Positions 54,126 through 64,000 of a stretch of 64,000 bases of DNA are shown here, in pieces. Every line of letters starts with the position of its first letter. The stretch's first letter is position 1. The notes beneath the pieces were generated by a model. That model was not told the DNA's origin and searched no databases. It saw nothing but the letters and a program-made list of their open reading frames with translations. The position numbers were made by a program, and so were the translations under genes. This DNA comes from Triatoma infestans (lineage: Eukaryota; Arthropoda; Insecta; Hemiptera; Reduviidae), in the NCBI GenBank assembly GCA_011037195.1, contig JAAEAF010003566.1, positions 1 through 64,000 of the forward strand, in the 5' to 3' direction.

Positions 54126-55039
54126 TTTAGTAGTACATTTAGTGAGGATACATTTTAAGTTCCTCACTAGAAGGGAAGTCTATTACGTTGACGGCAATAA
54201 TTACGTTTACAAATTGTGATAACACGCGCATGAACATAGATCAAGAAAACAGAAATAACAATAGCAAACCGTTGAAAGCACTAAACAGTGAATAGAAAAC
54301 CAAGATATGAATGACAAATAATGATGAAGTGAAGGACATATATACAGTAGACAAATTTGGACATTTAAATATCTTTTTCTTGATAATTAAGTACAAAACA
54401 TCATTATATCTGAAAAATTTCTTTAGAAGAGGGTAAAGCGGATTTAGGCAATAATGGAGGGCTTATGTCAAGTGGAGCGTCTGCTGCCAGTATTTATTTA
54501 TTTTTAATAATATAAAAATATTTATATAATAATATGAAAAATAAAAATAATTTATTTTTAAATTATTCCCACGCTATAGACAACAAACATTATTCAATAT
54601 ATTCTGTAATGTTTTAAAATGAAACTCATCACCAATAACGTCATTAAAAATCATTTAGAAACTTAAATGTATAAAATAAAGAAATCAGGATTAAATTATC
54701 AAGTTTGGTAGTTAACTCTGGATGCTAGTGGTGATCAAACAAATCTACAGCCCCAAATCACCCGCAGCACTTCAGAAGAAATTCTATTGGAGCTCTTTAT
54801 AAGTCTATTTGTCTAACCAGTTACCATCCTTATAGAATTCAACGAGCTAATATATTAGGGTCTGAAAATATAACTTGATAGTCGCATAGCTTTCATCTAC
54901 ATATTTCCATGACAAATCAAGAAATGACAACTGATTCCGGATTAGAAATTACTTCTTTGAAGAGAGAAGATAATACTAAAAAAATTCCTACCTTTGAGTT
55001 CCAATTAATGTGCAGAGCATATCATTAGAAAGTCAAGGG
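54126..55039. other. Unassigned AT-rich sequence
   Basis: No gene was recognised. 54690-54960 has balanced composition and could be decayed transposon coding sequence upstream of the hAT trace, but I could not read a convincing domain. Confidence 0.35.
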
Positions 55040-55195
55040 GTCCCAGTTTGTACCTTTACTTCAAAGTAACCAATACAAATTTTTTAGAAAGCCGCAGAAC
55101 TGTTACAAATATGCGTTAATTAAAATTCCAGAGACTACTGCTGAAGCAGAAAAGTGCTTTTCTCCAAGTCATAGGAAAGATTTAGAAAAGGGGAT
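55040..55195 (+). pseudogene. hAT transposase C-terminal trace
   Basis: One frame at about 55113-55170 reads ALIKIPETTAEAEKCFSP. This fits the hAT dimerisation-region signature, whose usual form is 'L..(I/L)P.T(T/S)A.(A/S)ER.FS.L'. The match continues only loosely (RKDLEKGIHLRDIAVGRVRT). It is too short and isolated to be functional. A SINE-1 follows directly. Confidence 0.5.
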
Positions 55196-55224
55196 TCATT
55201 TAAGGGATATTGCAGTGGGACGTG

Positions 55225-55397
55225 TAAGAACTATTGTGTCCCCGGAACCGTCCCAGTGCGCTGTCGGGCTCCGGGCAGTGAGCTGTAAAGGCTCGTAGAA
55301 AGCAAAAATCTAAGGGCAGCACTGCTGGATTCGAACCTGCGACCTCCGCATTGGAGTCCAGTCGCTAATCGCAAGCTAATCCGTTCCCTCATATTTT
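55225..55397 (-). mobile_element. SINE-1, 3'-truncated copy
   Basis: 'ggaaccgtcccagtgcgctg', 'tcgggctccgggcagtgagc', 'tgtaaaggctcgtagaaagc' and, on minus, 'ggttcgaatccagcagtgct' and a partly deleted A box. The internal 'gaacactgtcc' block is deleted. Confidence 0.75.
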
Positions 55398-56165
55398 TCT
55401 GTTAATGTCTATTGTTCTTATATTTCTTATAGTACCAGATGATTAACAATAAATTATTACCATATTAAATGAACATAACCTATCTAATAACAATAATAAT
55501 GATAATAATAACATATTTATACAATGGTGGTGGTAGATGAATAACAAACAGACAGTAGTATTTGTATGTTTTTGAAACAAGGACTAGTCCCCACATTCCA
55601 CAATGTTACGATAACCCTATAACCATTTACCCTCCTTATTGACTCTATTATAATCTTGGAGCGCTTTATTTACCCAGTGGGTACACTTTCTGAGGTTTGT
55701 ATAACCCTCTTAATATCATAAAATATACATACACTATGTTACCATACTCAAAAGGTTTTATCATAATTTTAAACTAGTTACTCTTTAATAATAGTTAAGT
55801 TTTATTTATTTTAATACAGTTCTAACCACACAGACCAAATTAAATAATTATTTATTTATTTTTAATTAACAGTACAAATATGAAAATTCCTTATTTAGCT
55901 TAAACTGCGGTCTATATTAAATTTAAATTATTGCTATTCCAAAACCACGCGGCGGTTACCATAATTCTCTAAACTTAATAAATTTATGAGTTTGTATAGT
56001 GTAATAATTAAGAATATATATCATCTTAAATCCAAATTAGCTTCTATTGATAAAACAATCAATTTCAATGACACTGCAATACTTTCAAGAATTATAGGAA
56101 AACTGGCACGCCAATTTACTATTTCGATTTTTTTTTTTACTTATTCTACCAAAATAATACTAATT
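55398..56165. other. Unassigned AT-rich sequence
   Basis: (AAT)n-like run near 55490-55511. The frame at 55986-56267 runs into family D and has no motif. Confidence 0.35.
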
Positions 56166-56166
56166 A

Positions 56167-58050
56167 ATTACTTTCTCTTACTGCTCCTAGTAAGACGAAG
56201 TAATGCAATTGTGTCAAATTTTCGATTTCCAATTTTCACTGGAAATATACATTATGAGGTCCTCTGATTCCAAAAAAAGTGTTTTCACAAAATGGTGTGT
56301 TTGTGTGTGTGTACGTGGGCGGATGGATTTGTTTGAAAAGAATATCTCAAAAACGAAAAGTTGCAGAATGCTCAAAATTGGTATACCGTTTAGATACTAC
56401 CATCATAGCATCAGACATGAAGATTTCTGGCTAATCCATCAAGTGAAAGTGCCTCTTTACTGAATCATTTTTTTCTTCAGTTTTTTGTAATATTTTTGAA
56501 AAACGGCCCCAAAGATTTTCTTTAAATTGTTATATCAACTACACATAGAAAGCGCTAAAAATTTTTATTAGTTACATTTCTTCCGGAAAATTCATTTTTC
56601 AGGGCACTTTTTGGGGGAGAGGTGTGATTATGGTTTCCCCCGAAAGTGGTTTTTCAGTTTATTTGCACAATTCTGTTATCTAAATAATACTTTTAAAATT
56701 ATCTCAAAAACGAAAAGTACATCTACAATAAGCAAGTGCTCTCAGGCTCGGAGTGGACCAACGCGATCAAATTAAACATAAATTATGCTCCACTCAAGGG
56801 CGTTCCCGGAGTTGCCACGAGTTCAGCAGGAGATATTGGACCCCTCTGCCGCAAATGCGGTAGAGAGAACGAAACACCGGCACATGTACTCGGAAATTGT
56901 CCACACAATATGCTCCTCGAGACTAGGCGGCATCGCAGAGTCTCTTAGGCCTCTTGATTATACCTGCTTTGAGGAAGTGTACGCTGTTGATGATGAGGGC
57001 TCTGCGCGATATGCAGATATAGTGGCCTTTAAAAGGGACAGCAGTCTAGCGTACATCATTGATCCGACGGTGCGTTATGAAAATAACGATCCACAGCAGG
57101 GGGATAAGGTCGACCCAGAAAAGCGTGCCATTTATAGCAAATGTATATATCTCTCCGAGAAGTATAGAGATATGTTTGGGGAACGGGACTATAAAGTGCT
57201 TGGTTTGGTGCTCGGGGGACTATTCCAAAGAAAACGGTGGAATTCTGGGACGAGGTCGGGATAGACCCGAATATATTGCCGAGGCTAACGGAGGAGATTA
57301 TTATAGATTCTCTAGCCATCATTAACCACCACATCTACAGTTAGACTTTGCGCACACACGTCTGTTGTCGAAAAGTGGAAAACAATTACAAAACAAAATT
57401 ATCTGTTTCATGATTTAATCTGTGTAATAATGTATTGTTTCCTCTTTCTTTGTTTATATCAGTTCGATTGATTGGTAAGCTGTGTGTTAGCAACTCGATA
57501 TTGTCGAGCAGCCCCACTGACAATTCTCTACGAATAAAGTGTTTCTCTCTCTGTTGTCGAAATTCCCAAGTTTGAAGAAAATCGGATGACCGGACGAGCG
57601 CTTTACTGAAAGGAGTTTTCAGTTTTCTACTATTTTCTCTAAAACGATTTCAACGATTTTCTCTAAACATTAAATATTAACTACACATATAAAGATTTAC
57701 AACTTTTGTTTGAAACATTTCTAAGGGAAAATTCATTTAAGAGCACTTTTGGAGGATGGATGGGGTTGTATTTTCCTCTAATGTGCTATTTCAGTCCAAC
57801 AATGTGCTATACAATTGTGTCAACTGAATACTGTTAATTAGGATTATATAAGTTGCCAAAATTCCCAGTTTGAAGAAAGTCGGTTGACTGGGAGTAGAAG
57901 ACTTTATTGAATAGGTTTTTCAGTTTTTTTTGTGTGATTTTCTCCATACAAATGCCGCCAGTTTTAAACACTAATTAAGAATTGTAAGTGTGAAGAAAAT
58001 ATGCCATTTCGTAGTAAGAGAAAGCCGTGTGAGTGTTGAACATCAGATTT
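56167..58050 (+). repeat. Family D repeat interrupted by an R2-like LINE
   Basis: The first half (56167-56700) starts ACTTTCTCTTACTGCTCCTA and follows the family order to 'cagtttatttgcacaattct'. The second half resumes at about 57548 with 'cgaaattcccaagtttgaag' and 'aaaatcggatgaccgg', and ends 'gtaagagaaagccgtgtgag' and 'catcagatttttttt'. In the uninterrupted copies these two halves are adjacent. The insert is the R2-like LINE at 56705-57547. Confidence 0.75.
56705..57547 (+). mobile_element. R2-like LINE C-terminus: CCHC knuckle and restriction-like endonuclease
   Basis: Frame 1 (56736-56948) reads INYAPLKGVPGVATSSAG and CRKCGRENETPAHVLGNC, a C-x2-C-x8-H-x4-C knuckle, then PHNMLLETRRHRRV. 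Frame 2 (to 57264) reads SARYADIVAFKRDSSLAYII and DPTVRYE, the ADIV...D...E restriction-like endonuclease core, then VDPEKRAIYSKCI. A second frameshift near 57225 is followed by the EFWDEVGIDPNILPRLTEEI and IIDSLAIINHHIYS tail. The 3' region ends 'gaataaagtgtttctctct', with AATAAA and no poly-A. 5'-truncated with two frameshifts, but catalytic D, D and E residues are visible. It closely parallels the fragments at 1.45 and 2.73 kb. Confidence 0.85.
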
Positions 58051-58099
58051 TTTTTTATTAATTTGAGAATCTCAATAAAAACTCTAAATAAAATGACCT

Positions 58100-58415
58100 T
58101 ACTATAGTTTCCCCTCACTCAAAATTTCTTAAAATAAACTTTCTCAGAAAACTTCCCTTTCTCACAAAAAGTGATATGTCTCTGCATTCAGAGTTAGCAG
58201 TCCAAATTTCAAGAAATCCGTCAAGAAGTTTTTATGGTGAAAAAAGCAGAAAATTCAGAAGACTGTTCAGTAAAAACGCACTTCTGGGGAACAGATTTTC
58301 TCCAAACAGTTAATGAGTAAATATGAACCCACCACTTCCTTCAAAAGCTGCCTTAGATGATTTCTCAGAAAAAATGTAAAAGTTGTAGCTCATTATATGT
58401 GTTGTTGATCAGCGC
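58100..58415 (-). repeat. Family D repeat, minus partial copy
   Basis: On minus: 'acaacacatataatgagcta', 'caacttttacattttttctg', 'cttttgaaggaagtggtg' and, further on, 'agtgcgtttttactgaacag' and 'ttttctgcttttttcacc'. This is the second half of the family in reverse. Confidence 0.5.
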
Positions 58416-58995
58416 CCGCTCTAGGGGCAGCCAACATCTAGGGGACATTTGTCCTGTTATTTATTACCATATTTATATATTGCACAGACAAGAACAATTT
58501 TTTTTGCCGTTTATAAAAACAAAAAAAATAGGTTAAAGTGAGACAAATTTATATACGCTTGTTAGTCTAATAAATATTTCTTCCATCTAAATTGCCTTAT
58601 ATTTTTCTCTTGGCTAGTGTGCATTTCACCAACGTTTCTCACTAAGGCAATTACTACTATTGCAGTTACAATATTGCTTTTACTACAACTGTCAGAATCA
58701 GATATTTGTGGCATTTGTGCATTTAGTAAGCTACTGCATATGGTAAATTTGTGAAACTGACTTTCTTTAGTAAGTTTACTATTTATTTTCTCCCGCAGTT
58801 TTATTTCATAAACTGCTAAATTTATTATAGTTGTCAAAACTGCCAGCAGAATTTATAGCACTTTTATGTTATAAAAATATAATACAAATTTAAATAAAAA
58901 GGATGAATAATCTAAGAGAGCGCCAAGGTGAGGTTATTGCGCGGTACTGGGTTCGATATCTGGTGATAGCCTTACATTTTATTTGATGTAATTAT
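58416..58995. other. Unassigned sequence
   Basis: The minus frame at 58562-58837 has no recognised motif. At 58920-58975 'gagagcgccaaggtgaggtt' and 'gggttcgatatctggtgata' look like a tRNA-type B box, possibly a SINE-2 head remnant. Confidence 0.35.
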
Positions 58996-59180
58996 TGGCG
59001 TGGTGTTGTTGAGGTGGTTGGTTCCGCAGAGCTGGAAAGCATCAGAGACATTTTCCGTGGTAGCCTGCTTCATTTTGTGGGTATCGACCGGTTTCGGGCG
59101 TTCGCCCATCTTCAGGATGCGTTTTTCAGACAGTGTGACACCACAGACTTGCACAGAGCAAATTTAGTTTACACATTATA
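58996..59180 (+). repeat. Family G repeat, copy 2
   Basis: It matches 10868-11050: 'gaggtggttggttccgcaga', 'ggaaagcatcagagacattt', 'tccgtggtagcctgcttcat', 'gtatcgaccggtttcgggcg', 'ttcgcccatcttcaggatgc', 'acttgcacagagcaaattta'. On minus it carries CTGAAGATGGGCGAACGCCC followed by GAAACCGGTCGAT, with a perfect 5-bp stem GGGCG/CGCCC. This copy is better preserved than copy 1. Frames on both strands are not genes. Confidence 0.7.
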
Positions 59181-59280
59181 TTTAAGTAATTTATTAAAGT
59201 ATGTCCTAGTCACAATACCTATCGGTGGGTGGATGAAAACTCTGCCTGAAAAAAAAGGCGTTACTTTTTACTACCTTCCA

Positions 59281-59430
59281 ATAACTTGAGTGGAACTTGT
59301 TTCACACATGCTTATATGAAAAACCCTATCCCTGTCGCAGATACTGTCAAGAATCTCGGCACTTACAATGACAAAAACTCATGTGGAAATGTTTTGCCAA
59401 CATTGCAATAGGCTGCTTTCGTAGTGTGGA
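59281..59430 (+). mobile_element. Short LINE RT remnant
   Basis: One frame reads NPIPVADTVKNLGTYNDKNS, matching the 'I....(T/V)KYLG(V/I).(I/L)D..L.(W/F)' block of LINE reverse transcriptases with substitutions, then decays. No other RT block is adjacent. Confidence 0.35.
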
Positions 59431-60354
59431 CTTGAATGTTAAATAAACTTAAATTCATTTGATTTAAGTCGGCACTACTCTGAAGAAGCTTATTGCAATA
59501 TGGGCAAAACGTCAGTTTATAACAAACCAAAGACGTGGTCGTTGGGAAAATCTAAATGTTTTGCATGAGATTGGCGGTGGAATCGTAAAGCAATTTTCAT
59601 TTAATTATTTTTATTCCGATAATATTTTATTTTTGATTGGTTTTATAAAATTTCCATTGCAAAAGTCAAAACGTTGACATAATTCATATATAATTGCTAT
59701 TATTTTTATTGCTCGAACATCGCTAATAAGTATTATTTATATTGAAATTACTATAAAAAAAATATACTTTATGATTCCAGTGTCACGCTTCGTTTAGACG
59801 ATTGTAAATTAATGCTATATTGATTCCTTTTATTGAATTAGGTTATTATTGTGCTTTTAACATAATTTAGAAGTGCATTGACCTAGTAGAATACAAGAGA
59901 ATGAAGCATTAACATTTAATATTAAGCTATTTCAATGAAGCAGTTTAACACCATGACTCTGCACGAGATTGACTGTTGTATTTGTCGACTAAAAAACGCA
60001 ACGTAAGCTAACCCGATAGACATTTTTCTGCTGATAACTCAAACAAGTTTTTTAAAATTCAATCTTTTATTTAATAAGCGAACATGCAGCTAAATTCTCG
60101 CACTTACATGGAAATCAGTTGGCGCGTTCTGCTTTCCAATGAGAAGAATAAAGAATTACATTATACTTTAGTAGTTAGTTCAGTTTAGTAATATTAAAAC
60201 TACTTTTATTAAATCTCCGTTTTATTAGTAATTAAAATTGACTCATTTGCATGAAACGTTTCTTCTTCTTAGTAGTTTTAATTTTAGTTTTATATCTTTT
60301 ACGAGATTGGAGCAGGATTTTGAGGTTGTTGAAAAGAACATACTCTAATACTGT
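59431..60354. other. Unassigned AT-rich sequence
   Basis: No gene or repeat family was recognised. 59445-59530 ('ttaagtcggcactactctga', 'agaagcttattgcaatatgg', 'gcaaaacgtcagtt') resembles the foldback-motif style of families A and G but has no second copy here. Confidence 0.35.
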
Positions 60355-60490
60355 AATGGCTGGCAGACTCGCCATCGTGCAATAATTCAGGGTTCGATAC
60401 GGTGAGGGCAAAGGCTGAGTTGACTCAGCATACGTGACAAACGTGGGGAGCTGCAGATAATATCCAGTTTGCAGTATGCTGCAGTTTGAT
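60355..60490 (+). mobile_element. SINE-2, partial copy
   Basis: 'ggctggcagactcgcc', 'cagggttcgatacggtgagg' (B box GGTTCGATACG), 'gcaaaggctgagttgactca', 'gcatacgtgacaaacgtggg' and 'gagctgcagataatatcc' match the first half of the copy at 9721. The 3' half is missing or diverged. Confidence 0.65.
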
Positions 60491-60868
60491 GTAATCACCA
60501 AGGGAATGTAATAAAAGGCTTTACCTTCAAAGATGATGCCACAGAAAAGGTCAGCTCTCATACGAGCTTCATATCCAGTTTACATAAAGAGTTACACAAA
60601 ATTCTCACAATATGCTCGATAATTATGATTCATTCTAAATTCATTCACTTTAGATTGATCGTTTAGATAACTAAAACTGTTTACATATGTAAATTCATAT
60701 AATATATTCATTATATATGTAATAGCATTTAACATTTACATATCTACATATTTATAGAAAATACTTTAAAATTTGAAAGATATAAAACAGACATAAACGT
60801 TTAAATGAGAAACACTACTTTAATGCAAAACAGCAATATTGAAAAAACTAATGAAGACAAGGGAGAAT
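60491..60868. other. Unassigned AT-rich sequence
   Basis: No coding signal or recognisable repeat. Confidence 0.4.
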
Positions 60869-60869
60869 A

Positions 60870-61745
60870 ATAATTTTTTTTTTAATACATTTACAACGAC
60901 AGATTTATTGTCATAAGTCAATTTGATGAGAGCAATAAATAAGACAAAACAAAATAAATAAAATAAAACAAAATATACATGAGCGGAGAAGTCACCCAGT
61001 AGTAACACTCCTTACTAGTTTATTTACTTTCATCCATTAAGAAATCACGAGGCCACATTCACCGCAGACGTCTGGTAGGATTATCAGGGAGTGTCCGGGA
61101 TGAAAGTCGACGAACGAGAGGGTTTCAATGAGAGGATAAAGGTTTGTGAAATTTTTTGTAGCGGATTTTGATGATATATTTAAGGAAAGGGATATTGAGG
61201 TCACTGTGGATAGTTAAATTTGATACATAATAGGGGGCATCAACTATGGTTCTAAGGATTTTAGATTGTTGGGATTGGATACGTTGGAGGTTTGAACGCC
61301 TGGTTGAACCCCACAGTAAAGTCCGTATGTCCATATTGGTTTAAGAAATGACGTATATATATTAGTCGTTTGTTTTCTAATGAAAGTCGTGATCTATTAT
61401 CGAGAAGTTTTTTTAACAAGTCTGTATCGTGTAGTGAGTTCCTGTCTTTTGAGTCGTGTATGGGGATTCCAAGTTAACCTTTTGTCGATATAGAGCCCAT
61501 GATAGCGGACGACATCAACAGTTGGAAGAGGGACATGGTTATAGAATAGAGGTGGAAGAGTGATCCGGCGTAATGTGAAGGTGATTTGCTGGCATTTGCT
61601 TTCATTAATTTGTATTTTCCATTTTTTGAACCAGGTTTCTATTTCAGTTAAATGACTTTGTAGGTTTCTATATGAAATTACAGGATCAGGATAAGGAGAG
61701 AGAATTGCAGTGTCATCTGCATAAGTTGTGAGAAGGGGAGAATAC
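60870..61745 (-). mobile_element. Jockey-type LINE, RT from YADD to the 3' end
   Basis: The minus strand starts TTYADDTAILSPYPDPVIS, with the intact YADD catalytic motif at about 61712-61723. It continues WFKKWKIQINESKCQQITFT, HGLYIDKRLTWNPHTRLKR, and LWGSTRRSNLQRIQSQQSKI then LRTIVDAPYYVSNLTIHSDL. It ends in a decayed C-terminus and a 3' untranslated region with 'gacaataaatctgtc' and an A tail (T run at about 60872-60882 on plus). Truncated before YADD; one or two frame breaks near 61320-61420. It is related to, but diverged from, the copy at 21.6-22.2 kb. Confidence 0.82.
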
Positions 61746-61917
61746 TAATAAATGCAATTATTAAATCTTATATCAATGAGTGTGATTAGATCATAAAAAA
61801 TTTTAAATATCTACTTAATATCCCTTTATTTAATTAAAAAAATAAAATAAAATAATTGTAAATTTAAATGATATAATCAGCATTCTAATTTGACTATTAT
61901 ATATCAGTATTGAAGGT
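61746..61917. other. AT-rich spacer
   Basis: Flank of the jockey insertion; nothing recognisable. Confidence 0.4.
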
Positions 61918-61980
61918 CCTGTCCTCCGACTGTTTTGGACCTGTCCTCCGACTGTTTTGGACCTGTCCACCGATACTTTT
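61918..61980. repeat. 22-bp tandem repeat, two exact and one partial unit
   Basis: The unit starts CCTGTCCTCCGACTGTTTTG and is 22 bases long. Units lie at 61918-61939 and 61940-61961, with a diverged partial third unit from 61962. It is G/C-rich relative to its flanks. Confidence 0.9.
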
Positions 61981-64000
61981 GTTCCCAAAGTTTAGTTTCG
62001 ACAAGAAATTCATAGCTTTTGTATCAGATGAGATATTGATAGCGTGAATTCGATCTCATCAGCTATCTTGATAAAAATAGAATGCCAAAAAAATACTCTT
62101 TTGTAAGTTTTGTCATGAAGAAATAGAAATAGCAGAAACAAATATTCTATATTCAGCCATTGTGAAAGCTTTGCTTAGCTACACGAGTCCGGCTCATCAG
62201 GGAATAAAATCATGGCCTGAAAGCTAAGCTATATGCAAGAGTCGTTCACCATATTACTAGAATGATTAATTAGACACATCACAAAGGATACTCTCAAAAG
62301 TGATTCATAGACCCGTCAGGTTTGGCTAGGTAGACTGATTAGCCAACACAAAGTTATAATCCTATTCCATGATCATTCTATGCAGTCACATTTTTACTGA
62401 ATGTCATTAGCGGAATTAACTTTATTTGATTCAGTTTGAACAACCGTTATGTGAAGCTAAATTCCCATACTTTGTTCAATTTTTTTTTGAATTATTAATT
62501 TTTATTATATATTTTTATGTATATTTTTAAAAGATAATTACTTCATTTAATTAACAGAAGTATTCTCCATATAAATTTGTATCAGAAAAAAATTATGCCT
62601 TCAATCGTCAAGGGTTTGCTGCTAATTGTAGCAGAACATCATGGAAGCCCCGTCTGAGAACCTTGTCATTTTGCATTGGAGATGTTCCATAAATCTGAAA
62701 GTATAGTTTTTATTAATTCGAAGATCGTTTACGGTAGGCCGTATGTTATAATATATTTAAACATACAGATATTTGCAGTCTGTAATTAGTATCGTAAATT
62801 TAAACATTTTGTATATTTTGGAAAGTTGATGAAATGGTCATGGTTTATGTAACGCAGGGTGGTATAGTGTATAATACATATATATTATACTATATATATA
62901 TATACTAGTATAATATATATATATTGACACACACAATAAATACAACACCAAGAAAGAAGAAAACGCATACAGCGAGTCACAATAAGAGAAGGCCTTTCAC
63001 ATAATCAGCACCACTTTGGTGCCTGCTATACAATACATCTTATTTCTTCTATTGATCTGTTCCCAATACACACAATATCTATGGACATTTCCAGTATACG
63101 TAATGTGTAACTACAAATTTTGGCTTATCAGCTTCTGATGTTATATTGGATTTATATGTTTGCTTGAAAATAGAAATAAAATAAATGGATCTTATAATAA
63201 ATGGGTTATATTGAAAGGTTATTATTGACTATAAGTTTAGTTAGAAAGTGAAATTTAAAGACAAATTATTGGAGCAATTTCCATTAACGCGAAAAGTGAA
63301 AAAAAGAAGAAGGAAGAATTGTAAAATTGCACTTCGGAGTTAAATTTCCGGATTAATTTTGCAAATTCCCTAACAGATTTTGATTGTAATAATAAAAGAT
63401 ATCATCAATTGGGGTTTCCTTACTTAGCTTGTGAATTTTCAATCATTGAAGTGCCCACACAGACCAGTTGTTGGAAATATTTTTGTTTCCGTAATAGCAC
63501 TGCTAATGGCGCATAATGTTATGAATGTGTATTCAGAGAGAGAGAGAGAGACGAACTAATCGCAGTAGTTAGTGGACGGCACAATTTACATTTTGCACTG
63601 GTTAGAATAGGCAAACTTCAGAATGAGAACAATTGAAGATGATAGGGAATGAGTGAGAGACTAGAGATAATTTGGCCTTAGATAACTTTTAAATGATACG
63701 ATGATAAGCTCGAAGAGATAATACTATTAAGACTTATTCATTAATGCTTCCTGGTTAAGACTTCTTGATGACTGTTTATAAGGTTTGGCTGTTTCGTTAA
63801 AAAGTGTTTTGTAGATTAGTAAAGTCTCTTTGAACTTGTTTTAAGTATATTAAACGCAATCTTAGTTTCTAAATTGAGCCCGCATTTCTACCAAGTTTAA
63901 AGAAAAAATACTTGCCGAATTGAACATAGATTTTTGCATAAAGTGCTAGAGCAATCATTCATTGCTTAGGTATATAAGAAATCACTGTCAGAGCATAAGT
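61981..64000. other. Unassigned sequence
   Basis: No reading frame with a motif and no match to families A-G. There is a self-complementary AT stretch at about 62867-62925 and a (GA)n run at 63536-63551. 62100-62700 has fairly even composition and a few short frames, but I cannot identify any exon or element. Confidence 0.4.

Noticed and set aside
62867..62925. Cruciform or origin-like AT palindrome
   Set aside because: Low-complexity (AT)n with limited unique pairing; such runs are common in this AT-rich DNA.

Overview
This window reads as a gene-poor, AT-rich, repeat-dense stretch of an animal nuclear genome, most likely an arthropod. I found no host protein-coding gene, no rRNA or tRNA gene and no CRISPR array. 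Nearly all recognisable coding sequence is decayed non-LTR retrotransposon (LINE) protein: jockey-type reverse transcriptase, I/R1-type RNase H and C-terminal ends, an R2-like zinc knuckle plus restriction-like endonuclease, and the C-terminal tail of an endonuclease/reverse-transcriptase LINE. None is intact. The arthropod placement is inference from the look of these proteins and from LTR promoters with tandem CAGT/TCAGT motifs. I cannot name the species.

Layout. 0-5 kb: an R2-like C-terminus (minus), then a jockey RT interrupted first by a small repeat (family A) and then by a second R2-like fragment, ending in a poly-A tail near 4361. 5.4-7.8 kb: an I/R1-type LINE with an (AAT)n tail, a palindromic pair of family A repeats and a solo LTR, bracketed by hAT-like ends. 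8-16 kb: two tRNA-derived SINE types with target-site duplications, a foldback repeat (family F) present twice in opposite orientation about 4 kb apart, a GC-rich hairpin, LTRs and a family D copy. 16-28 kb: LTR family B, twice as palindromes and once as a head-to-tail pair, plus LINE fragments and a possible Gypsy-type LTR. 28-38 kb: two SINEs, an LTR and several family D copies. 38-54 kb: three I/R1-type LINE remnants, other LINE tails, SINEs, two LTRs, and a young 621-bp palindromic element sitting inside a SINE. 54-64 kb: a hAT transposase trace, a family D element split by an R2-like LINE, a jockey 3' end, and about 2 kb with little recognisable.

The common theme is nesting and inverted duplication. 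At least seven loci are inverted repeats built from elements also found singly. Several families (A, G and a locus at 41.6 kb) share a short motif that partly resembles a hammerhead ribozyme core. Families were recognised by reading copies against each other, so boundaries are approximate and identities were not computed.
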